From: an uncultured Campylobacter sp.
GTDB lineage: Bacteria; Campylobacterota; Campylobacteria; Campylobacterales; Campylobacteraceae
Assembly: GCF_937981295.1 (NCBI RefSeq)
Contig: NZ_CALJPC010000035.1
Coordinates: 1-35,162 of the forward strand
Direction: 5' to 3'
Length of the DNA: 35,162 nucleotides
Below are positions 17,344 through 23,891 of this stretch, piece after piece. Within the stretch, counting starts at the first letter, position 1. The number at the start of each line of letters is the position of its first letter. The notes beneath the pieces are model-generated. The model did not search any database, was not told the origin of the DNA, and was given only the letters and a program-made list of their open reading frames with translations. Made by a program: the position numbers and the translations under genes.

Positions 17344-18469
17344 TTATTCCGCAATATCAGCAAGACGCAGGTAATAATCAATTAATTTTTGCGTGTGATT
17401 TTGTTTAATTTCTTTTATGAAATTTTCCATTAAAGTAAAATTTGGATTGCTAAACTCATCAAGCGGTAAATAAATAACATGTTTTTCTAAAGTATTTTGT
17501 CTATATTGTTGCCCGTATCCAAATTTATCTTTACTTTTATGTATGATGGCACTAATAAAATGCATGACTTCAGTAGATACTTTGGTTTTTGATGTCAGTA
17601 CAAGAACATTATCGTCGCAACAAAAATCTTTAATATGGACAAAGGAGTTACAAAACATATCAATGGTAATTGCATTATTAAAAATTTTTTGATTTTTATT
17701 GCTTATAAAATTCTTTAACGCCCAAATTCGTTTCGCCTGCTGTTATTAGCGGATAAATTCCGCTTTTGCGATTATTCTTTGTAAGTCTTGAACCACGCTC
17801 ATAATCAAACAAATCTACAAGTCTAAATTCTCCCCATTTTACGCCCAATTTACCAAAAAGGCTTTTAGCCATTTGTATGATAGCCTCTTTGATAAGGCTT
17901 GAAATGTGAGAATTTTTACTAAAAATAAGGCTAAAATCGCTGCGCGGTTTATTCTCTCTCTCTCTCTCTCTCGAAGCCGCCGTCAATAATGAATAAGATG
18001 AGATTAAAGTTCGCATTTTAATTTCTATATTTTTAATGTAATTATCCATAAATTCAAAGTCTATTTGCTCATCTTTGGAGGGTAATAAAATTTCAAAATC
18101 ATAAGTTTGTGAGGCTCTTAGTTTATTTCCGAAGCCGAATTTGCCCGATAGCGATTTGCCTATAACGGCACAAATATACGTCATAGCTTTATTGCTTATA
18201 TCTTTATTACTCCAAAAAACGCCGACATCATCTCCTGCAGCAAATTCATATTTTCGGTAAAAACAATTTCCAAAAATATCTATTGTTATGGAATTGGCCG
18301 GAAATCGTCTAGCCTCTTGATTAGAGATGTAATCACAAATTCCGTTATTTATGTATCCGGCCATAACGAATGGAATATCGCCATTTATATGATCCGATAT
18401 TTTTAATCTTTTACCTTGCGCGATATGATCGAATATCTCTTTAAATTTAAAATTCTTAAATTTTTGCAC
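17344..18469 (-). pseudogene. DNA specificity (S) subunit of the R-M system, frameshifted in its second recognition domain
   Basis: The GTG at 18469 (one base after the methylase stop; AAGG upstream) opens a 257-codon frame. The first target-recognition domain (about 4-135) ends in a helix (FEFMDNYIKNIEIKMRTL). A linker with RERERE, coded by (GA)10, follows, then the second domain starts at KWGEFRLVDLFDYERG. It stops at YKQ (17699), but the rest of this domain continues in another frame to 17344 (104 codons shown from 17658), ending in the matching helix FTLMENFIKEI. Removing one T from TTTT at 17707-17710 joins VKEF to ISNKNQKIFNNAITID, which aligns with the first-domain segment CDYISNQEARRFPANSITID and gives a 374-residue protein. 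As written, only one full recognition domain is made. Confidence 0.8.
17953..17972 (-). repeat. (GA)10 dinucleotide tract inside the S subunit gene
   Basis: Ten perfect TC repeats on the plus strand read as GA in the gene and code for alternating Arg-Glu at residues 167-172, exactly between the two recognition domains. With 9 units the frame meets TAA directly after the tract; with 11 it ends about 38 codons later. Only 10 (or steps of three units) keeps the frame. This is the classical design of a slipped-strand switch. Confidence 0.9.
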
Positions 18470-18470
18470 T

Positions 18471-20261
18471 TTAAACCTTAATCTTTATCTCATCATCGTC
18501 TAAATTTATCTCACTTCCATATAAAACGCTATCCAAAATAGTTTTTTCAAACTCCTTTTTATCGATACCGTTTTCAAAAAGCATATAATCAAGCACGACT
18601 TTTTTCAAATCTTGCTCGGTTATTTCAAATTTAGGTTCTGGTACTTTATATTGCAAACTTTCGCTTGGCTTTATCCATTGGCAGCTTTCATCGCCGCTTT
18701 GCTTATATATCACATCTACCCAGTAATCTTCAAGTTCTTGCCATTTGCCTTTTAAGTCATGACACCCTTGATTTTTAACAGTTTCTAACCCATCTTCTTT
18801 TATATAGCAACCGAAAATTTCTTTATTTCCTTGTGGTTCATGTGCTTTAAATATAAAAATTGACGTTTCGTTCGCACCCTTCATACGAGCAAAAATTTCT
18901 TTTGGAAGTTTGATGATTTTCAAAAGAGAGTGCTTTTTAAGCCATTTCGAAACTTGCTTTTTGCCGACTTCAAGTTTATTACTCGGTAATAAAAATGCGC
19001 AAATTGCACCATCTTCGACATTATCAAGTACATTTTTTACTATTTTTAAGCAACCAAATTTATTTTCATAAGGTGGATTCATCAAAACTTTTGTGATATT
19101 TTTGCTTTTTATCCATTCACAGGCCGCCTCGCTTCTAGCATCGTCATGAGTCAAATTGGTTTTCCCGTCTTTATGGATTAACATATTCGCACAAGCTAGA
19201 GCAAATAGCTCTTTATCAAATTCTATTCCAAAAAGCCTATCATTTTGTATAATTTTAACCGCACTTTCATTGAAATTTCCACCGACTTCGTTTATCATAT
19301 TATTCATGGCTTTTACTAAAAATGCGCCGCTACCGCAACATGCGTCTAAAATTTTATCTTTATAGCTTACGTTTGCGATACGATACATTAGGCTTGTAAT
19401 ATGATCCGGCGTAAAAACTTGACCCGCTTCGCTCTTGCCCTTATAGCGAGTAAATTCGTTAAAGAAAATTCCCATAACGTCTTCACCGTTCCAAGCGTCG
19501 GTTTTGATATAGCCCGAAATGGCGATAACATCATCTATGAAGCCGTCTATTGCTTTTTGATTTTTTGTGTAGTTGAAACTAATTAAATTAAACTGCTCTT
19601 TTATGATGTCTAGCTTTAAATTCAATGCCTTTTGCTCACTATAAGAGCTTTCAAGAGTTTTTATGATCTCGCTTTGCAGAGTTGCGAAATCGCGTCCTTT
19701 AAGACCAGCTAAATTTGCGCCTTTTCTATCGGCCACCAAAGCACAAGCTGTAAAAATCATCCTATGCTTTAGGTTGTTGATGCCAAAATTTATATGTAGG
19801 TTATCATTTATTGATTTAGTACATGAGTAAATTTTAGGCTTATCTATACTGCTCTGAGTAAATAGCTTAAGATAGTAATCTTTGCTAAAAAGCTCACTAT
19901 CTTCTCTATAAAATTTATCGTTTTTATAAATTATTGCTTCGTTGCCATTATATAAAATACCTATTACTTGATTGTATTTGCTTCTTGTTATGTTTATATA
20001 TTCTTGAAGTTGCGGTAAATTTTGATCCAGATTTGAATTTGGCTCATAGGCTTTGATCTCTAAAATTATGGCAACCTCGTTTATATCGTGCGGAAAATAC
20101 CAACCGTCGGGCTTTTTATTAACTCCGCTAAAACCAAGTTCATTAAACGTAGTTATTTGTTCGACACCACTTTTAGCGTATTTTGAATCTTGAAATTTTA
20201 GTAACGCTCCAGCATTTTGCCTAATCACATCTTCGCTAATTCTCAAAGCCCCATACATCAT
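18471..20261 (-). CDS. Restriction-modification fusion protein: N-terminal nuclease-like domain plus N6-adenine methyltransferase
   Basis: This is a 596-residue protein. The N-terminal part (about 1-140) has the outline of a PD-(D/E)xK nuclease: PD at 51-52, then LEIKA with Glu68 and Lys70. A helical section (about 165-260) leads to the methylase domain, with GQVFTPDHIT, the SAM motif DACCGSGAFL (306-315) and the catalytic NPPY (395-398). Type I HsdM proteins have no nuclease domain; fused nuclease-methylase subunits paired with a separate S subunit are typical of BcgI-like Type IIB systems. No separate hsdR occurs nearby. The gene is visibly richer in A and T than its neighbours, suggesting horizontal transfer. 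It is co-transcribed with the S gene one base downstream. The nuclease call is an inference from a short motif. Confidence 0.8.
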   Translation of the reverse strand: MMYGALRISEDVIRQNAGALLKFQDSKYAKSGVEQITTFNELGFSGVNKKPDGWYFPHDINEVAIILEIKAYEPNSNLDQNLPQLQEYINITRSKYNQVIGILYNGNEAIIYKNDKFYREDSELFSKDYYLKLFTQSSIDKPKIYSCTKSINDNLHINFGINNLKHRMIFTACALVADRKGANLAGLKGRDFATLQSEIIKTLESSYSEQKALNLKLDIIKEQFNLISFNYTKNQKAIDGFIDDVIAISGYIKTDAWNGEDVMGIFFNEFTRYKGKSEAGQVFTPDHITSLMYRIANVSYKDKILDACCGSGAFLVKAMNNMINEVGGNFNESAVKIIQNDRLFGIEFDKELFALACANMLIHKDGKTNLTHDDARSEAACEWIKSKNITKVLMNPPYENKFGCLKIVKNVLDNVEDGAICAFLLPSNKLEVGKKQVSKWLKKHSLLKIIKLPKEIFARMKGANETSIFIFKAHEPQGNKEIFGCYIKEDGLETVKNQGCHDLKGKWQELEDYWVDVIYKQSGDESCQWIKPSESLQYKVPEPKFEITEQDLKKVVLDYMLFENGIDKKEFEKTILDSVLYGSEINLDDDEIKIKV

Positions 20262-20378
20262 AACAATTTTCCTTATTTTACCGATATATTGCTATTAATC
20301 TAAATGAGCGGCACGTAGATTTTTATCCTACATACACCCAAGGATAAGATCGCATAATTTGCGATTCAGTATATCTCA
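20262..20378 (-). promoter_or_regulatory. Leader region of the R-M module
   Basis: A ribosome site AAGGA lies just before the ATGATG start of the fusion gene. The segment contains two small inverted repeats, TTATCCT/AGGATAA (about 20322-20347) and ATCGCA/TGCGAT (about 20349-20366), which could bind a controller. No clear -35/-10 pair is visible. Confidence 0.3.
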
Positions 20379-20412
20379 TTTGGTTTAAATTTTATGCCAA
20401 ATTTAAACCAAA
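20379..20412 (-). terminator. Perfect 12-bp hairpin directly after pgsA
   Basis: TTTGGTTTAAAT (20379-20390) and ATTTAAACCAAA (20401-20412) form a perfect stem with a 10-nt loop. It starts two bases after the pgsA stop and separates the housekeeping genes from the R-M module. The AT-rich stem and lack of a following U-run make it a modest terminator. Confidence 0.5.
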
Positions 20413-20414
20413 TT

Positions 20415-20969
20415 TTAACTCTTTTTCGTAGCCTTAGCATACGCTGCGATGTATTCAAAGCCCGAATATAGCGTCAGCGCAACCGCGATCCAGAGTAGGG
20501 CGTTTGCATAGGGCCACTGCATCGTTAGCCAGCCGATAGCGATCATCTGAAAGACTGTTTTTACCTTACCCGCCATCGACGCGGCGACCTCTACGCCGTC
20601 GCCCGCCATCGCCACGCGAAGCCCCGTGATGAAAAACTCGCGGATTAGGATTAAGTAGATCGCCCACGGACTGGCGCGCCCGATAAACATAAGCCCCAAA
20701 AAGCCCGCAAGCGTAAGCATCTTATCGGCGAGCGGATCGATGATGGCGCCTAGCTTGGTCTTTTGGTTCCAAGAGCGCGCGATGTATCCGTCAAAAAAGT
20801 CCGTGACGGAGGCGATGACGAAGACTAGCGCGGCGAAATAATCGATCCAGCTGACGTGCACCGAGCCCACCATGCCGCCGTTCGCATGGCCAGCTAGTAA
20901 GATCAGCCAGAAAAACAGCGGCGCCAGCGCAACGCGAAAGCTCGCTAAAATATTGGGTAAATTTAGCAT
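20415..20969 (-). CDS. pgsA: CDP-diacylglycerol--glycerol-3-phosphate 3-phosphatidyltransferase
   Basis: This 184-residue inner-membrane enzyme has about five or six helices. The CDP-alcohol phosphotransferase signature D-G-x2-A-R-x8-G-x3-D-x3-D is complete: Asp60, Gly61, Ala64, Arg65, Gly74, Asp78 and Asp82. It makes phosphatidylglycerol phosphate, the first committed step to phosphatidylglycerol and cardiolipin. The N-terminus LNLPNILASFRVALAP is typical. Its start overlaps the fabL stop by one base. It is followed by a hairpin and the inserted R-M genes. Confidence 0.94.
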   Translation of the reverse strand: MLNLPNILASFRVALAPLFFWLILLAGHANGGMVGSVHVSWIDYFAALVFVIASVTDFFDGYIARSWNQKTKLGAIIDPLADKMLTLAGFLGLMFIGRASPWAIYLILIREFFITGLRVAMAGDGVEVAASMAGKVKTVFQMIAIGWLTMQWPYANALLWIAVALTLYSGFEYIAAYAKATKKS

Positions 20970-21748
20970 TATTTAAAGGTCGTTCCGCCGTCGACGATGA
21001 AGGTGTGCCCCGTCACCCAGCTAGCCTTGCTCGAGCATAGAAATAAACATGCTCCCGCCAGATCCTGTGGCTGTCCCATGCGTCCTAGCGGGCTAAGTTC
21101 GGCGGTTTTATCTCGCACCTCTTCGTAGTTCGTAAAGGCTCGTAGCGCGTCCGTCTCGATCGGTCCGCCGCTTACTACGTTTACGCGGATGTTTTTCTCG
21201 CCGAGTTCGGTTGCGGCGTAGCGTGCCATCGCTTCGACGGCGGCTTTTGCCGTGCCGTGACCCGCGTAGTTTTCGATATAGACTAAATTTCCCGTGGAGC
21301 TAAGCGAGATGATCGAGCCGCCGCCTACCGCCTCCATGCGCTTTGCCGCTTCTTGCGCGCCCACGACGAAGGCATTTACGGTCGCGGTAAAGATATTGTT
21401 GATACCGCGCGGCTTTAGCCTCATAAATTTAGTGTATCCGCCCGCGACTGCGCGACCCGAAATGATGGCGTTTGAGATGAAAAAATCCACTCGCGCAAAA
21501 TCCTCGTCGATCTTGGCAAAGAGCTCCTTGTAGGTCTCGGGCTCTAAGATATTGAGCGCATAAGCGCGCGCCTTGATGCCGTAAGCCTTCTCAAGATCGG
21601 CTGCTTGCGAAGTCGCTAGCTCCTCATTGGAATTATACGTAAAAGCGATATTTGCCCCCGCAGCTGCGAATTCCAAAACTATCGCCCTGCCTATGCCTCT
21701 CGTGCCGCCGCTGATAACTAGCGTTTTTCCTTTAAATTCGTTCGTCAA
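20969..21748 (-). CDS. fabL: Enoyl-ACP reductase of FabL type (SDR family)
   Basis: This 259-residue protein has an NADPH-binding GGTRGIGRAI turn (14-23) and catalytic Ser150. The active-site spacing is Tyr161-x6-Lys168 (YAGHGTAK). Ordinary short-chain dehydrogenases such as FabG have Tyr-x3-Lys; the x6 spacing marks enoyl-ACP reductases of the FabI/FabL group, and the sequence SSTGNLVYIENY with VSGGPIETDALRAF closely recalls Bacillus FabL (from memory). It would reduce the enoyl-ACP double bond in fatty-acid elongation. TTG start, with AAAGGA inside the dapA end. It abuts dapA and touches pgsA, coupling fatty-acid and phospholipid synthesis. If a FabI also exists elsewhere, this could have a side role. 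Confidence 0.8.
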   Translation of the reverse strand: MTNEFKGKTLVISGGTRGIGRAIVLEFAAAGANIAFTYNSNEELATSQAADLEKAYGIKARAYALNILEPETYKELFAKIDEDFARVDFFISNAIISGRAVAGGYTKFMRLKPRGINNIFTATVNAFVVGAQEAAKRMEAVGGGSIISLSSTGNLVYIENYAGHGTAKAAVEAMARYAATELGEKNIRVNVVSGGPIETDALRAFTNYEEVRDKTAELSPLGRMGQPQDLAGACLFLCSSKASWVTGHTFIVDGGTTFK

Positions 21749-22645
21749 TTAAAATCCTTTGATAGTGTATTGTTTCATTACGTTTTCTATTTTTTTGAGA
21801 TTTTCCGCGCTCGGCTCGCAAAGCGGCAAGCGGTACTCCAAGCTCGGCGTCAGGCCCGCGATATACATCGCCGCTTTGATCGGGATCGGATTGCTCTCGC
21901 AGAATAAAATTTTATTGATCGCGTAGAGATCGTCGTTGATCTGCTTGGCCTTTAAAAACTCATTTTGCAGCGCAAATTTCGTTAGCTTTGCCGTGTAATC
22001 GGGCAGTAAATTTGCGGTGACCGAGATCACGCCCTTGCCGCCGTTGCTTAGGATCGGATAGTTGATCGCATCCTCGCCGCTAAGCACGCTAAGGCGCGGC
22101 TCGTGCGCTAGCAGATCTACGCATTTATCGATGCTGCCGCTGGCTTCTTTGACGCCGTAGATGTTCTCGCAGTCGTTAAAAAGCTTGATGATCGTATCTG
22201 CGGCTATGTCGCAGCCGGTGCGACCGGGGACATTGTAGAGCAGCACCGGCAGATCTACCGAGCTCGCGATCGCCTTGTAGTGCAGATAGAGTCCCTTTTG
22301 GGTGGGTTTGTTGTAGTAGGGCGCTACGGATAAAATTCCGTCCGCGCCGTGAGCTTGCGCAAACTGCGCTAGCCCGATCGCTTCGTGAGTTGCGTTGCTG
22401 CCCGCGCCCGCTAGCACCTTGACGTCCGTGCCCTTGCACGCATCTACGGCGATCTCGATACAGACGCGGTGCTCGTCGTGCGTCAGCGTCGCGCTCTCGC
22501 CCGTGGTGCCTACTGGCACAACCGCGCTTATGCCGTTTGCGATCTGTCTTTTGATGAGCTTAGCGTAGGTCTGCTCGTCCAGTTTGCCCTCTTTAAAAGG
22601 CGTGATCAGCGCCGTCATAGAGCCGATTATGACATTTTTATTCAT
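21749..22645 (-). CDS. dapA: 4-hydroxy-tetrahydrodipicolinate synthase
   Basis: This 298-residue TIM-barrel aldolase condenses pyruvate with aspartate semialdehyde, the first step of the lysine and diaminopimelate branch needed for cell wall. The Schiff-base residue is Lys166 in YGVKEASG. Thr47-Thr48 of PVGTTGESATL and Tyr138 of LLYNVPGRTGCD make up the proton relay, and the Arg of GRTG binds the substrate. The ATG at 22645 has GAAAGGA upstream. It overlaps the M16 peptidase gene by 8 nt. Confidence 0.96.
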   Translation of the reverse strand: MNKNVIIGSMTALITPFKEGKLDEQTYAKLIKRQIANGISAVVPVGTTGESATLTHDEHRVCIEIAVDACKGTDVKVLAGAGSNATHEAIGLAQFAQAHGADGILSVAPYYNKPTQKGLYLHYKAIASSVDLPVLLYNVPGRTGCDIAADTIIKLFNDCENIYGVKEASGSIDKCVDLLAHEPRLSVLSGEDAINYPILSNGGKGVISVTANLLPDYTAKLTKFALQNEFLKAKQINDDLYAINKILFCESNPIPIKAAMYIAGLTPSLEYRLPLCEPSAENLKKIENVMKQYTIKGF

Positions 22646-23891
22646 CGTTTTCCTTTCGTAAGATAATGCTTGTGGAGCTTTTAAGGTTTAGATAGGTCTT
22701 CATCGCTTTTTTAACTGCGCTTTTATCTAGACTTTTGATCTCGCGCTCCAGCCTAAATAGTGCGTCCAGATCGCCGCGGACGATGTAGCTGCCGTACATC
22801 TGCGCTACCTTGCTAGCGCTGTCGAGGGAGTAGATAAGATCGCTGCTTAGGGTGTTTTTGATCTTTAGCATATCATCATCGCTTATTTTAGCTTTTTTGG
22901 CTTTTTCGATCAGCGCCAAAATTTCATCTCTCAGCGCCTCGCCGCTTACGCCCTGGTTGCAAACGGCAAAGACTATAAATAAATTCTCGTCCTTACCGCT
23001 CATATCGTAGATGTTGATCTGATTGGCGAGCTTTTTCTCATCGACTAGCACGCGCTGCAAAAGCGAGCTCTTGCCGCCGCTAAGATATATATCCATCGCT
23101 TTGATCGCCGCGGCGTCAGGGTGGTTAAACGGCGGAATTTTAAAGGCGACCGCCACGATCTGCGCCTCGCTGTTTTTGTAAATAATACTAAGCTTCTCGC
23201 CGTCTTGCGCGGGCTCGGTGCAGTGAAGGTGCGGAATTTCGCTTTTGTTTTTTACGGGCGCGAAGTGTTTTTTGGCTGCATCAAACGCCGCCTTTTCGCC
23301 GATGTCGCCGGTGATCAGCAGCACGGCGTTTTGCGGCTGATAAAATTTAGCGTGAAATTCCTTGATATCTTTGATGCTCCAGTTTTCGATATCCTTGCGA
23401 AAGCCGATCGGCGTCCAGTGATACGGATGGTACAAAAACGCGGCGTTATAGAGCCTGAAAAATAGGTATCCGAACGGATCGTTATCGGTGCGCCACAGCC
23501 GCTCCTCGAGCACGACCTTGCGCTCGGGCTGAAATTCTTTGTCTTTTAGGCTCAAGTTTTGCATTATGTCGGCGTAAAGATCCAGGCAGACCTCTAAATT
23601 TGAGCTCGCGCACTTGATGAAGTAGTGCGTGTAATCAAAGCCCGTGCTTGCGTTATTTACGCCGCCAAAACCCTTTACGATCGCGTCGAACTCACCCGCC
23701 TTGCGATTTTTTGTGGATTTAAAATTTAGATGCTCCAGCATGTGCGCGATGCCGCTTTTGCCCATCACCTCGTCGCGCGAGCCGACGTTGTAAAACACGT
23801 CCACGCTGATGACGCCGCTGCCTTTATTCATCGGGATGTGATAAATTTGAAGCCCGTTTTGCAGCGTGATTTTCTTAAATTTCGGAAACAT
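22638..23891 (-). CDS. M16-family zinc peptidase
   Basis: This 417-residue protein has the inverted zinc motif HxxEH as His50-Met-Leu-Glu53-His54 (GIAHMLEHLNFKST). The downstream acidic partner segment is RKVVLEERLWRTDNDP. The N-terminal catalytic half (about 1-220) and C-terminal inactive half (about 225-417) fit the PqqL/insulinase-like family of processing peptidases. No signal peptide is evident, so it should be cytoplasmic unless exported by another route. The substrate is unknown; C. jejuni has a similar gene between pyrD and dapA, as I recall. It overlaps both neighbours (1 nt with pyrD, 8 nt with dapA), so expression is tightly coupled. Confidence 0.9.
   Translation of the reverse strand: MFPKFKKITLQNGLQIYHIPMNKGSGVISVDVFYNVGSRDEVMGKSGIAHMLEHLNFKSTKNRKAGEFDAIVKGFGGVNNASTGFDYTHYFIKCASSNLEVCLDLYADIMQNLSLKDKEFQPERKVVLEERLWRTDNDPFGYLFFRLYNAAFLYHPYHWTPIGFRKDIENWSIKDIKEFHAKFYQPQNAVLLITGDIGEKAAFDAAKKHFAPVKNKSEIPHLHCTEPAQDGEKLSIIYKNSEAQIVAVAFKIPPFNHPDAAAIKAMDIYLSGGKSSLLQRVLVDEKKLANQINIYDMSGKDENLFIVFAVCNQGVSGEALRDEILALIEKAKKAKISDDDMLKIKNTLSSDLIYSLDSASKVAQMYGSYIVRGDLDALFRLEREIKSLDKSAVKKAMKTYLNLKSSTSIILRKENDE

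Noticed and set aside
17953..17972. (GA)10 tract as a simple sequencing artefact
   Set aside because: The gene remains in frame through the tract and resumes clear recognition-domain sequence after it, so the length of 10 units fits the coding frame.
20969..21748. Assignment as FabG 3-oxoacyl-ACP reductase
   Set aside because: FabG needs Tyr-x3-Lys; here Tyr-x6-Lys and the FabL-like VSGGPIETDA segment are found.
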